64,000 nt of DNA from Utricularia gibba (GCA_002189035.1 NEEC01000017.1:806001-870000), one strand, 5' to 3'; counted from the stretch's first letter, positions 22,693 to 34,850 are shown. The notes: generated by a model from the letters alone, not told the origin. Numbers and translations are program-made.

Positions 22693-23156
22693 GCCATTTT
22701 CAACACATGCCTTCCCTTTGCATTGATAGGACCCTTTTGCCCCTCATCATGGACCTAAAATTCATTCTAAATCTAACTTTCAGAATGGTGAATATGTAAT
22801 TTCACGTGTACGGAATTCCAACCCTCAATAAAATAAAAGAAAATGTATATTATTTAAAAATTGAATATTTAATCTTAAATCTGGAATTAAATACAGGTAA
22901 TGAATTATTTGGGATAGAGAGAGAGGTTGGAGACAGAAAACAGTGAAATGACTTATCTTGTAATAACTGGTGCCGTACTCTTACAACTGACACAACATGA
23001 AATTACGTGCATACCCCTGATAAAAATACCAAAAAAAAAAATAAATAGAATAAAAAAAAGATATTTCGACAGTGGTAAGTGAAGAGTAGTAATAATAGAT
23101 GGGTTGGGTTCGGGTTTTCCTCTGACAATCTTCTTCCTCGCCATAATTTCTCATCG
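22693..23156. other. FRIGIDA-like 3' UTR and WRKY promoter/leader
   Basis: Short interval with an AATAAAATAAAAG polyadenylation-like stretch near 22827 and an A-rich tract at 23030-23060. The WRKY leader probably starts around 23070. Nothing else is recognised. Confidence 0.45.
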
Positions 23157-26061
23157 ATGGAAGGTTGTCACTCGCTCCCCAACACTGAGCTCTCGCCCAG
23201 GGAAGTTCCCGTTTTCCACCCTCCGGATCAGGTGGCTGACGCCGCCGTGGGATCGACTTCAGGCGCCAAGTATCGCTTGATGTCTCCCGCCAAGCTCCCG
23301 ATCTCTAGGTCGGCTTGCATTACCATTCCTCCTGGGCTCAGCCCCACAGCTTTTCTAGACTCGCCCGTGCTTCTGTCTGACATAAAGGTTGCATTTCTGC
23401 TGTTTCTTTTGTAAGAGGGGTACTTGTTTACATTTTGTCTGCTTATTTTCTTTTAGTTTTAGTTTTGTTTACAGCAGGGGGGGAGGTGTCTGGGCAGCGG
23501 AGTTCTTTGTTGTGGATAGTGGGGTTTCGATTCGGATCCGATATTGACTCGTTGTTCCGTGGCTGTCAACCTATCCTTTATGCTTGTGATGTCAATAACA
23601 TGAGACTGTTCTCCACCTAAAAAAGTGAAAGTGTGTGTTCAGATGCCTAGCCTGATTTCTCTTTTGTTTTGAAGGAAAACGATTTTTTCGACTTTGCTTA
23701 TGGCTTACCAGGCAGACTGGTAACTGAGTTCTGTTATTCGAGGATGCATTTAATAATGTTGGTTGGAACATGTTTGTTTGGGAATTGCCTTATGCTCCTC
23801 TAGATAATTGTGTTGATGTGGATTTGATCTCTAGTTACTTTCTCATCATTTTTTTGCTCTGAAAATTTATGGGTGTCTGAGCACTGCAAATTTGGGTCTT
23901 GGGACCATTAGATTCTGATGCTTGCATTCGGCCTTTGAGAATATTTTCAAGGGCAGAGCTGTAAGCGGATAAGGATGTCAATTTGATATGCCATCCTTTT
24001 CTGATAGAATCTTACTGCTGCACCTTTCTTATATAGTTAGTTAGTGAGATGATTTCATAGCAATCTAGTGCTAATGGAAAATGTATTAGTTCTAGTGTGT
24101 TTCCTCCCTGAAAATAATGTGCCTTTCTTCATTCTGCTGTTCATATGATTTCTTCCTTAGATATGCGTATTCATTGTCTAGTTGATGTTCATTATGCAGG
24201 CTGAGCCTTCTCCAACTACTGGTTCCTTTTTCAAGCCTCAGGCGATGCTAGGATCTGGTCAAAATGCTGCAGTTCCGCTAGAAAATCATTATCCAACCAG
24301 CAAAGATATCAATTCAGGATCTTCAAGCAGTTTTGAATTTAGATTTCACACTGGGGCTAGTTCCACATCAGGATCTGAATCCACTGGGGTGTCGGTAGAG
24401 CCATAGCACTTCATTTACATCCTGTTTTATTATGAATCTAGTTTTCTGTTTACTTTTCCTTGTTTATCCATTCTAACATCATGCTTATTCTTTTATGTTA
24501 CAGATTCCGCCTGGATTGGCTAAAATGCGGTCAACTAGCAATCAGGATCAATCTTATATGCATCCTCCTTCAGCGTCCTCTGCTCCAGCAGGTGAGGATG
24601 CACCCTTTTGCAAAGCCTCAGCTACTGATGAGTTTAGTCAGGAAGGGACATTGTCTAGAGGCATCCAAGCATCATCTTCTGATCACAAAGATGGGATATG
24701 GTCAGCTGGTGGCGACAGAACGTCAGATGATGGATATAACTGGAGGAAGTATGGACAGAAACTGGTCAAGGGAAGTGAATTTCCACGAAGCTATTACAAA
24801 TGCACTTTCCCAAACTGTGAGGTGAAAAAGATATTTGAACGCTCTCCAAGTGGCCAGATTACAGAGATTGTGTACAAGGGTTCACATGACCATCCAAAAC
24901 CGCAAGCTGCACGCCGACACAATTCTGGTGTAGTTGTGCCTGCTCATGAGGATAAAATGAACAAGGTCCTCCCCCTTTCCGGTCATGAGGGTACTTTTCT
25001 ATGCTCTGTGCTAATTCTCACTTAATATTGCATAATTTTGACACATTGTCTGCTATTCAAATTATCTATGTCACTAAAAAAAGAAGCCTCATGTGTTGTT
25101 TATTGATTTACCAATTCTAGAGGTTCAAACTCGAGAATGTTATTGATGTTTATTTATTTTACTTTTCAAATAGACAAGTTCAACTCCAGCAATCTGGAGC
25201 AGAATGGCTCCCCTGGAGTCTCTCTTTTACAAGCAAATGAGGAAGGTTTGGAGGGTGCCGGATCACAACTTCCAGGTAGCACTGAAGATGCTCAGGAGGA
25301 TGATCCATTTATAAAGCGACGGTATGGCTTGCTTGCTTCATGATGCTCATTACCATGAACTTTCTCTTATTGGTGCTTGAGAAATCCACAACCAGGAAAC
25401 TGGAGGACTGCATGGATGTCACTCCAGTTGTTAAGCCAATCCGGGAACCGCGGGTGGTTGTTCAAACAGTCAGTGAGGTTGATATATTGGATGATGGATA
25501 CCGTTGGCGTAAGTATGGCCAGAAAGTTGTAAGAGGAAATCCAAATCCCAGGTATGCAATTCTTGATTCCACAAGATGCACTTGACAAGAGGAATCTTGA
25601 TCATTAGCGTTTGATATTTCCTTGCAATGTGCTTCAGGAGCTATTACAAGTGCACGAACTCTGGATGCCCAGTGAGAAAGCATGTGGAGAGGGCATCTCA
25701 TGACCCTAAAGCTGTGATAACTACTTACGAGGGCAAGCACAACCACGAAGTCCCAACTGCCAAAAGCAGCAACCACGACTTCCCTGGAAGTGCACCACCC
25801 CCATACGGCGGAGGTTCAAAGCTCAGCGCACAAGACCATGCTCCGATCAGCCTCGATCTCGGTGTTGGAATGAGAACCAGTGAGCCAGTGCAAGGTGCTG
25901 TGGAGTCTGTTCCCGCCCTGGCTGCGGTCCATGCCACACCAGAACCTGGTTGCTATGGCACTCTAACGAATACTTATGGAGTTCGAGAAAGCCCTGCTGT
26001 TCTTCCTTCTAACCAATGCCCACCAATGCAAACAGTTGGAAGAATACTTATGGGGCCTTAG
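23157..26061 (+). CDS. WRKY transcription factor, group I (WRKY20-like)
   Basis: Nuclear DNA-binding regulator with two WRKY domains that bind W-box TTGAC. Exons: 23157-23387, 24200-24394, 24504-24990, 25174-25321, 25396-25551, 25638-26061; 1641 nt, 546 residues. The N-terminal WRKYGQK starts at W222, with zinc ligands in YKCTFPNC and HDHP. The C-terminal WRKYGQK starts at W391, with YKCTNSGC and HNH. An intron splits the C-terminal domain at NPNPR|SYYKC, the conserved position in group I. A Ser/Pro N-terminal block ([18 protein letters not shown]) matches the D-motif, the MAPK-docking phosphorylation region of group I WRKYs. Exon 3 is called to the donor at 24991; a donor at 24966 would break the frame. 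Closest family recalled is WRKY20. Confidence 0.94.
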
Positions 26062-27839
26062 ATATCCCTTCAACACTTGATCTAATGGTATGTATGCCCT
26101 CTGAGTTTACCTCCAAGTGAGAGGATCAATTGTATGCTTATCCTCACCAGTAGGCCCTCCAGGATACAGCAACACGACTCGCTCAATTTCCTTGTGTAAA
26201 TTATTCATTAGCTGCAACTTCATTCTGTACATTCTCGCTATGCTGGCTGATTGTTGCAGTGGAGTTTTCTTTTCTGGATATTCTGACATCAATGTTTCAC
26301 ATCAGGCTTTGCCTTAAAAGGGTTTTGGTGCTCTTCTAAAGGTCATACCTTTGAAGATGTTGTCTTTTTTGTTCACAGGTTTCGAGAACTAAACAAAGAC
26401 CAGAATTCATTCTATTACAACAAGCCACCAGCCTAACAAAATCACCATCTGGCTGTGGAATAACCAGCTACTTTTGCAGAATAAATTCATTGAGTCATCA
26501 AAATATTACAACAACGCTATTTTTACAGACAACCACTGAAGTAACAACTTGTTTTTCTATTGAACATCCATTGGATTCATGTTCATTGAAATAAAAAAAC
26601 ACATACTCTCTTATCCCTTTTTATTTGTGATCATGGTATAGGAGCAAATTATGAATCCAAAGTGATTATCATGTCCAATTTTGCTGCTTGACACCATGAC
26701 GGAGGAAGCCTTGCGTCGAGTGGTTGTATTAGAAACCACTTATGTAATCTGAGATACATTAAAATCAACCAATATGAGGGATTCTCAATGGCAAGAATTT
26801 TCACTTCGAAGCCGAACATATTATCCATTTTATACAATTTACTTTTGGAAAAATCATTTTAGAATTGATTTTATGAGAATTGAAAATTATGATAAAATGA
26901 GAATTGATATATATTTAGAAATATATTTTTAGAATGATTATTATAAAATGAATTCATATTTGAAATATAAAGCATGATAATTTATTTAAATAAGAAAATA
27001 ATATATTTATTCATATTTATTAATAATTATATTTAAAAATTCATAATTTAAAATTATAAATATATAATTTATATTACAAAAAAATTATATAATTTTTATT
27101 AATTTAATTTAAATATATTTATATTAAAATCATAATTTAAAAATTAATATAATTAAATTAGTTATAAAAAATTATTATAATTGTAATTTCAATTTTAGCA
27201 TTATTTCTTGAAAATCAATTCTTATAAAAAAAAACTATCATTACATACATATAAGTGAATTTATCCTCAAAAATTAATTCCTGAAGAATAGAATTTAATA
27301 TATATTTAGAAGACCGTTATTCGGTTATCGGTTCAATTCAATTTTATTTCAATTAGCCTCAGCATCCATCATGTGGCCGGATCGCCATCTCCCATTACAA
27401 ACGGAGGTTGTCTGTCATCTCGGCCCCTTCCGTACTTATGAGGGGTACAATCGTCAATTCCCATCCATCCATCCATGGAATCCCCTCCGCCGAATCTCCG
27501 CATAGTCTTCACAACCTTACGTCCACGTTTCACTAACCAGTTGTCGAGTCATCTTCTCTCAAAGCAAAGAAACGGACAAATTTTGTCCTCTGTAGCTAAT
27601 CATTTACCCACGGAATTTCTTACTATTTTGATCTTCATTAGCGCACGTGGCCTAATTATATATAGACAAGGGTGTGAGATTACACTAATTATTATTATTT
27701 TTTGAAATTTCGAAAACCGAAACTCACCCGAAATCAAATTTAAATTCAAGACAAATGTTACATGCCGGTTATTTTAAGCTTGGAGGGTGGGGGATGGGGA
27801 TGGGGATGGGGATGCGGGAAACCGAGCACTTGATTCCAT
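26062..27839. other. WRKY 3' UTR, AT-rich spacer and G-rich repeat
   Basis: 26062 to about 26600 is probably the WRKY 3' UTR. 26840-27300 is extremely AT-rich, and its ends (ATTTTAGAATTGATTTT near 26857 and AAAATCAATTCTTAT near 27212) are loosely inverted, which might be an old MITE. An ORF at 27475 has no domain. A G-rich repeat lies at 27783-27818. Confidence 0.4.
27783..27818 (+). repeat. (GGGGAT)n G-rich tract with G-quadruplex potential
   Basis: Five G-runs of three to five bases are separated by one or two bases (GGGTGGGGGATGGGGATGGG and onward). The tract lies 20-60 bases downstream of the SAT stop codon, on the strand opposite to that transcript. Confidence 0.8.
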
Positions 27840-28762
27840 CTAAATCACATAATGAGACCACTGGGAATGTGATGTCTGGTCCATGGTTAAGCTGGGGATG
27901 GTCTGCAGCTTCCCTCCCAGCAGTCTCGCCGGGTTCCCCACCGCCGTCGTTCTTGCCGGAATGGGCTTCAACACGACGGACCCTGCGCCCACCTTAGCTC
28001 CGTCTCCGATGGTTATGTTCCCCAGGACGCAAGTCCCTGCGCCGATGAGCACACCGTCGCCGATCTTGGGATGCCTGTCTCCGGCTTCTTTTCCGGTGCC
28101 ACCCAGGGTCACGTTATGCAGGATCGCCACGTTGTTTCCGATGACGGCCGTCTCTCCGATGACTACGCCGGTGGCATGATCAAGCAGAATACCTCTACCT
28201 ATTCTTGCACCGGGATGAATGTCCACTGCGAATACCTCAGAGGCCCTGTTCTGCAGCAGTAAAGCAAGAACTTTCCTTCCATTGCGCCATAGATGATTAG
28301 CAATTCTATATGCTTGACAGGCTAGAAATCCCTTGTAATGCAGGAAACAATGAACATAGCTGATGCAGGCGGGATCCCTTTCTCTAGCCATCCTCAAATC
28401 ATCAGCAACAGCTCCCATGATCTCACGATTTTCGTCAAGAACATTGATGAACACATCATACAGGCTTTCAGAACACAAACTGGCACCGCTCAACTTCATG
28501 GCAAGATAATTTGCTAAAGAGGACTCCATAGATTCATGAGATAGAATTGAACTGACGTAATACTGGGATAACACAGGCTCGATATCGGCATCTGACCTTG
28601 CTTCAGCTCTAATCATCTTCCACAAATCATCAACTTTCGCATCAGCATCATTTGAAACAGGGAATGGAAACTGGGCCTGCAGTAGGTCACAAACCCAGTT
28701 AGCACAAGCTCATCTAGCTTGGGATTCGGCTGAGGAACCTCTGTTCTTGCACAAACCGCCAT
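27840..28762 (-). CDS. Serine O-acetyltransferase (SERAT2-like)
   Basis: Makes O-acetylserine from serine and acetyl-CoA, the rate-limiting step of cysteine synthesis, in complex with O-acetylserine (thiol) lyase. Main exon 28676-27840 (837 nt). A proposed first exon is 28762-28739 (MAVCARTE), joined across a 62-base intron with branch-like GTGCTAACT and CTGCAG; the total is 286 residues. An N-terminal helical SATase domain (DDLWKMIRAEARSDADIEPV) precedes a left-handed beta-helix (ARIGRGILLDHATGVVIGET; GNPARLLGGK). The C-terminus ends WSHYVI; the terminal Ile is the residue that inserts into the OAS-TL active site. SERAT2 proteins usually have a longer organellar presequence, so the N-terminus is the weak part of the model. 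SAT beside RPS10 is also seen at At3g13110/13120. Confidence 0.9.
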
Positions 28763-29499
28763 GAAAAGGGAACTGGGGTACCAAAAACAAGCCCAAACCA
28801 GATGAAAAAAAAGCCGCAGCTTGAGCAGGGAAACCAGGAGCCGCAAGTATATATAGACCAAATAATCTGAGTCGAAGATGATGCTTGTCTGATGTGGGTA
28901 GAAGCAGAAAAAAGAAAAAGCACCCGAACACTCAATCAAGCCCTTCATAATCCGAAAGGACCAAAACCCACGATCATGGGCGGGACCAGCTAGCCCATGT
29001 TTTGTTTTATTTCCCGCTTGTAGTTTCCTTCACTTTTTTCAAACGCGTGCGTTGCAGACGTATGTAACTCAATGGAGATTGCTCGTCGCACTCCATTAGC
29101 GGGTCCCCGGAACCGGAGAAACAATTATAGCCTTGCAGAAGGCGACGATGAGGAAACAATCATGAAAAAGGGGAAGAGAACACGTCCAAAAGAGCACACA
29201 TCCATTTCTTTTTTAATCGAAAAAGCGAGTCTTCCATTCTGGATTTACGTCATCTGGTTAATGTTTAAACAAGCTAAGCAGACCATAAAAAACAAGCACC
29301 CTGATTAGTGCACAAGTAGAGCATCGCCATCGCAGCCTACTCATACTGTCTCATAACCTTATCTCTGTTCATGTTGTAGTGTTGGAAGCTGTGTAGGAGA
29401 TGAGGCGTTTTATAGTAGAAAAAAACAAGCCCAAAATACAAATACTCAACACCTTTCCTAGTTTTTTTTTTGTGGTGAAAGAGGAAGGTTGGGGTGAGG
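28763..29499. other. SAT leader/promoter and RPS10 3' UTR
   Basis: 28763-28950 is open in several frames with hydrophobic codons but no recognisable transit peptide. An ORF at 29072-29308 (plus) has no family I know. 29320-29499 is probably the RPS10 3' UTR. Confidence 0.4.
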
Positions 29500-30564
29500 C
29501 TAAAGCTTGACCTCAACATCGACGCCGGCGGGGAGATCAAGCTGCATCAAGGAGTCGATTGTCTGGGCGGTCGGGTGGAGAATGTCGATGAGTCGTTGAT
29601 GGGTTCTGATCTCAAAATGGAATCTTGCATCCTTGTGGACATGGGGAGATTTAAGAACACAGTATATCCTCTTTTTTGTTGGCAGTGGAACAGGTCCCAT
29701 GAACTTGGCGTTGGTAGTCCTCGCAGCATCCATTATCTGCTTGCAGGAGTCCTCGATTAGAGGCACCCAGTAAGATCTTAACTTGATCCGAATCTTCTGC
29801 TTCGGTGCAGCCTGAGAAAAGAAAGGAATGCAACTCATTTCATCATAACAGTGCAAGGGGAATGAGGACCATTGAGGTTTCTCCTTCATATTCGAGTTCA
29901 TCTGTAATGCTACACTAACGAACGACACATAATGTGCTATACGATAAAAAAGACTGCTTGCCGAAGCCCACTGTCTTCATTTTCTAGGATCAACAGCGAG
30001 GAATCAAAATACCAAGATCTCTCAACTACGAGAACGCAACATGAAACTACAATGTGACCAGGTTTACTTGAAAAAGCAACTACCCGGGAGCAGATAGAAT
30101 GAATTCCTTATAAGCCTACACGAGTCAAATTTTCCAAAAGAAACTTGCTTCGTAGGAGCTTATCTTCATCTTGACACATCTACATTCTACACTCAAAAGT
30201 TCTTTACAAAGTAAAATGTAACACAAAAGAAACGAAATTTACCACTTCGGAATCCGCCCCCAAACTTATCGTTGAAACCGAAGAGTCCTCACCGCCCTTC
30301 ATACAAAAAAGAACCCCATTAGAACAAATCAAGCTAGAAGCACTCTAGTTTTAGGAGGAATAAAACCTCAACGGATACGGATTCGACATTGGCATCCAAC
30401 ACCCGAGGTGGAGCAAAGGTCCTTGGCGTGGTCTGCGGATACGATTTCAAACTTCCAAAATTGATAGCAGAAAACGAAATCCTGTTCCTTGCAGATACGT
30501 TCGAAGAAGTGCTTAACGGAAAAACTACGGCCGCCGGAGAAGTAGATGAAATCGAAACCATCAT
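29500..30564 (-). CDS. RPS10: Plastid ribosomal protein S10 (uS10c), nuclear-encoded
   Basis: Component of the chloroplast 30S head. Exons in gene order: 30564-30367, 30296-30243, 29811-29500; 564 nt, 187 residues from the first ATG (a second ATG follows immediately). The first exon is a Ser/Thr-rich, acid-poor transit peptide (SISSTSPAAVVFPLSTSSNV). The last exon carries the whole S10 fold: KQKIRIKLRSYWVPLIEDSC, VPLPTKKRIYCVLKSPHVHK and RTHQRLIDILHPTAQTIDSL. Upstream lie two TGGGCC words (30643, 30662). Confidence 0.95.
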
Positions 30565-31114
30565 TGCTTCCAGCTTCTCTATCCAGACCTCCGGAATCCT
30601 ATCTTCAACTCGCGGTTATCCATTTCTCGCGTCCGCAGAGGTTGGGCCAAGCTTTCGATTATGGGCCGGACAACGACCCAATTTAAACTTACCATATTTA
30701 AAAATATTTTCAATATTATTTTTATTTTTTAAAAAGTAAAAAGTAGAATTAGAATTTTTTTGAAGAAATAAAAACATATATGTCTGTTTTGAAAAAGTTG
30801 CAATAAGAGAGATATGGAGGTTGAGGATGAAAAACATTTTCAAGAATTTAATCGTAAAAATAGAAATGAAAAAACAAAATTAATTGTTTTATTATTTCTA
30901 TCTCTTTTTCATTTTTAATTATATTTAAAAATTATTTGTATCAAAAATATAAATAGAAATAAAAAATATTTTATGTAAAATTATTTTTAATAAAAACAAA
31001 AATAAAAATAACATTAAAAAATTTCCTAGAATTAGTAATTTCTAATTATGCTTCATACTCGTAATAAAACGACCGTACGTCGTCACCATCCTCAGATCAC
31101 ATACAAGAAACGGT
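30565..31114. other. RPS10 promoter and ZIP 3' flank
   Basis: 30640-30670 has two site II elements (TGGGCC at 30643-30648 and 30662-30667) just upstream of the RPS10 start. 30690-31050 is AT-rich without an ORF. Confidence 0.5.
30643..30667 (-). promoter_or_regulatory. Paired site II elements of the RPS10 promoter
   Basis: TGGGCC occurs twice, 19 bases apart, about 80-100 bases upstream of the RPS10 ATG. Site II pairs are typical of plant ribosomal-protein and organelle-biogenesis promoters. Confidence 0.5.
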
Positions 31115-32354
31115 TCATGTGTCCCATATCATGACAATTGCTATAACAGCAACCCCACACAAGACAGCCAAAAACCTGTAGCTCTGAGTGTCCACAGGCA
31201 CAGGCACACTCTTCTGAGGTTTATACCCTTTGGTTATCAGATGGTTGATGCAGACGTACACAAAAACTCCAGAGGCCAATCCCATGGATATTGCATAGAT
31301 CCAGTCTGCAACTCTTCCCTGCGCAGTAGCATCGATGATGATGCCGATGGCCACACCCAGTGGGCTGGAGATGGCGAACAGGAAGGCGTACACTGCACAG
31401 GAGAGCAGGGGGCGGTTTGGGATCATTCTGAGGAGGGCGATTCCCATTGCAACGGCTGCAAATATCTTGTGCAAGCAAACGGTCCACAGGGTTCGCCACG
31501 CAGCTTCCTTGGTCTCAGCTACTCCGATTGCGATTCCTTCGAAAATGGAGTGGAAGCAGAGGGCTGCGATGAGGAGGATGCTGTCACCAACGGAAGTTGC
31601 AGTTGAAAGAGAAGCAGCTCCGTGATGAGATTCTTCTGTTGGATCATCCTGAAAACATGAATGGTCTTCACAGTGGGAAAGAGCAAGTTTTCATCATGTG
31701 TAAATGGAATGTTCGGTCTCTTTTACCTTGAAGCTTGGAGGTGATTTGTTTTCAGGATGAGGAGCAGCTGCTGCTGCAATAACAAGAGGAATATCTCTCA
31801 ATGCAGTTTAAATGTAAATTGCGAAGAAAACAGAGCATGCCAGCAGATAGCCTCAACACACCAAAAAAGGATGTAATCTTGAACTGAAAATCTGGGAACA
31901 AACCTTCAACAGAAGAAGGCCCATTTTGAGAACCGGTTCCATGCTTGTTATAAACACGAGAAACAGTGCAATCAGCAAACATAGTCATCAGATATCCAGC
32001 GCAGGCAAGCATGAAAGCAAAAGGGTAATCCACGCTCGTTAGATCATCGAATGTCGCATTCGAGTCATCTAGGAAATGCATCAAAGAGGTCCCTAAAAAC
32101 ACGCCGCCGGCGAACTGGGTACCGAGAACCAAAAACCCCTCGTTCCATTTCATGAAGTACGGCGACATCCCTCCGGCGAAAGTAGCAACAAACACGATAA
32201 TTAAACACCATATTTTCACCAGTACCAAGGCTGGGGACCTGAGATTGGGCTTCCCCGCCGGAGAAACGGAGCCGGAGTCGGAATCAACGCCGTACGCAGT
32301 GACGGAGAGGACGAGGAGGAGAACCAAAGCCAGCAACATACGGGCTTCCCCCAT
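31115..32354 (-). CDS. ZIP family metal transporter (ZIP2/ZIP11-like)
   Basis: Zinc/divalent-metal importer. Exons in gene order: 32354-31904, 31773-31727, 31648-31115; 1032 nt, 343 residues. Signal peptide [19 protein letters not shown] helices include [37 protein letters not shown] and [19 protein letters not shown] histidine-poor cytosolic loop ([20 protein letters not shown]) follows. The metal-site helices are [19 protein letters not shown] (TM4) and [17 protein letters not shown] (TM5), with the conserved HxxxE and HK. Three further helices end at MIWDT. Exon 2 begins at a tandem CAGCAG acceptor, so one Ala may be variable. The TTG-started extension to 32378 is rejected in favour of MGEARML. 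Arabidopsis ZIP11 is also next to TIM50. Confidence 0.94.
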
Positions 32355-32674
32355 CTGGGTCTCGGAAAATTTGCGCAATCACAGCACAACTACTTGAGTT
32401 TGTTGTCTTCTTGGTGGGAGGAGGAACCCATTTTGAAGCATAGCTAAAAAAGAGGCGACTCCGGCATTGAAGTACTCGCCATGCTGGTGAACTGTATTCC
32501 GAGTTCGGAAAATGCTCTTTTTTCTGACGTACTAATAACGCAATACACTACAGTACTGATCATGACAGATATAACCAGTGAAAAGACTCATTCTCATGAG
32601 AAGTACGACGCAACAGAAAAAATGGTCAAACTCAGTGCCATTAAAGAATCCGGATTCCGCAAGGATGGGGATGC
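32355..32674. other. ZIP promoter/leader and TIM50 3' UTR
   Basis: A 320-bp interval between two minus-strand genes. It must hold both the TIM50 polyadenylation region and the ZIP promoter. No motif stands out. Confidence 0.4.
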
Positions 32675-34850
32675 CTAGCGCCTCCAGAAAGGGCCTTGCC
32701 TGTTTTCTTGCATTCGCCTGTAGAAAAGGAGATGGGTTAGTTCTCTGTGAATGGAGGTATCAAATTGTTCTTGCATTCGCCCGTAGAGATGGATGTGTTT
32801 AATGCAGGTTTTGCAGTTCAAAATAAGCATAAACCTTTCAAGCCCCTTCGACCTCTGAATGAACTCCTTGGCTATGTCTTGCCCTTGATACGAAGCTATA
32901 ACGGCTCGAATATCAGCTTGTGGGTGTTTTGCGACAACTGCAATGACCATTGTTGAGTTGGAGTTTAGACAAAAAACTTCACGACTCAATCTCAACAAAT
33001 TGGGTAAATATGAAATTTCAGGGGGCTCACATTCCAGGAATGGGATGAGATCTAATAGTGCGGTGTCATCGATGTCGCCTTGCCATGCTTTGATTTCAAT
33101 GGAATTTTCAGGTTGAAGGCTGCTCTCTAAGGCATGACCACTAATGTAAATGATTCTTTTTGGGTCACGGTTCAACTTTGAAAGATCCTGTAGATGGATT
33201 AGGGCGGGTTTTAAGTGACAAAAGTTGATATATATGTAAAGATAAATTCCCACAGAAATGTACCCTGTAATGCTTGCCATTAATATATCTTGTTGCTCCT
33301 CGTGCAAGCCTATAACGAATGCTGTGTTTCGTATCCAATTTCTCGATAATGGGATCAACATACTGCAGTTGGAAGAGCATGATTGAATATTTCATAGAGA
33401 AAGTGGGAAGGCTAAACTAGTTAATGAGAAAAAAAAAAGAGTATGCCTTTATTCAAATGAAGAACTTACCATATTTAATTGATCCGAATATATTACAATC
33501 TCATAAATCTGACCTAACTGCTCAAGGAAGGCGTCCACGCCAGGCCTTTTGAAAGTTCTCCACCCTCTCTCTCGCTTTATAAACACAAGTACATATTCAG
33601 CATGACAAACGTATACCATGATAAGAGAAATGGCATGACCGTTGCATGATAAGAATTTAGATGAGGTTACATACCTTCCAGTCAGAAAATACTAGCGTTT
33701 CATTCAGATCGAGCACAAGGGTAAATACAAACTGTTTTTCCACAGGATGCAAATCAGGAAGAAGTTTATCTGATGTTGGTTCAGTGAACTCCTGCAACAA
33801 ATAAATGGGAAAAAAGTCATGCTGTAATTACATGATTACAAAAAATATAACTAACTGCATGAAAGTTGAATAATTATCACTCACAAGGACTTTTTCTTCT
33901 GTAAGCCTTCTCGTTTGTAAATACAGTTCCACCAATTTTGCGGGCACTGCATCATGAATAGGACTTGAATAATGATAAACGCCAAATTATACGCAGGATA
34001 ATTGCATAAAAATGGAAGCAGTAAACTCAATCAGTTCTCAATTGCAATGTTTTAAGAAAAATATTTATACCTGTTAATGCACCAAAAGTTGTATAAGCCT
34101 TAAATTTCTGCAATGACAGCAAGAAAACAATGCCTATTTTTAACATCTCAATAAACAAAAACATAGATGCTCAATCATAATAAGGCATCAGAATCTATTA
34201 AGCTTTCAACATCGTAGTTCGAATGACATAGGTAAAGGGAGAAAAAAACGTACGCCAAAAAGTTTATATTACAAGAGACTAACATACATATCAAAATTAA
34301 GTGCAAGGGTGCTGTCAAACGCACATCAAACGGAGATGCATCATCACCAATTGTCAGCTTAGCAGCACGAAGTTCCTTTGTCATCTCATCTATTTCGTTG
34401 GATGAATATGCTGCAAAAGCCACTATGTTAACTTCCATCCAGATGCAGAAAAACAATGTACAACTTCCACCCAAATCTTCTAGCAAGAAAGCGTCATTAA
34501 AGACAAAAAAACCGCTTATTCACGTTAAAGTTCAAACACCAGTCACTAACTATTATAATCGTTGAAGGAGAAGGCAAAAAACCAAGTTTGTAAATACCGT
34601 ATGTAGCATATCCACCAGCACAAACACCACCAGTCAGCGCTGCAATAACGCCATACTTCAAAAACCTCCAGGGACTCTTCCCTGAGCGATCATCAGATAT
34701 CGACGGCGGACCATCTGGCGGCGGAGGGGGGTTATTAATAATCGATGAAGATAGAATAGTTTCTCGTGAAGGCTCAGAACAAAATCTCCGGCCACCGGAC
34801 CTCGATAATACAGAGAACAGCCGGGAACTTGATCGAATTAACGTGGACAT
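32675..34850 (-). CDS. TIM50: Mitochondrial import inner membrane translocase TIM50
   Basis: Receptor subunit of the TIM23 complex; it captures presequence proteins in the intermembrane space. Ten exons in gene order: 34850-34598, 34410-34325, 34107-34071, 33946-33885, 33791-33675, 33574-33470, 33362-33264, 33187-33031, 32937-32835, 32717-32675; 1062 nt, 353 residues. N-terminal Arg/Ser presequence ([20 protein letters not shown]), one TM segment ([20 protein letters not shown]) and an FCP1-like domain with [15 protein letters not shown]. The phosphatase DxDxT motif is DLNET, so the second Asp is lost as expected for a TIM50 that is not a phosphatase. The last exon's 3' splice site is duplicated 63 bp upstream in a dead form. 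Homologue: At1g55900. Confidence 0.94.
32705..32790 (-). repeat. Duplicated acceptor region of the last TIM50 exon
   Basis: On the plus strand TTCTTGCATTCGCC plus GTAGA occurs at about 32705 and 32768, offset 63 bp. In gene sense the downstream copy has CTACAG|GCGAATG (the used acceptor); the upstream copy has CTACGGGCGAATG, with the AG destroyed. Confidence 0.75.

Noticed and set aside
25725-25937. Minus-strand ORF over the last WRKY exon
   Set aside because: Antisense shadow of a Pro/Ala-rich coding region.
26840-27300. Possible MITE in a very AT-rich stretch
   Set aside because: The inverted ends are weak and no target duplication could be found.
27475-27705. 76-codon ORF in the WRKY-SAT spacer
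   Set aside because: No family, ends in an AT-rich run of isoleucines; looks random.
29072-29308. 78-codon ORF between SAT and RPS10
   Set aside because: No recognisable family; sits where the SAT promoter is expected.
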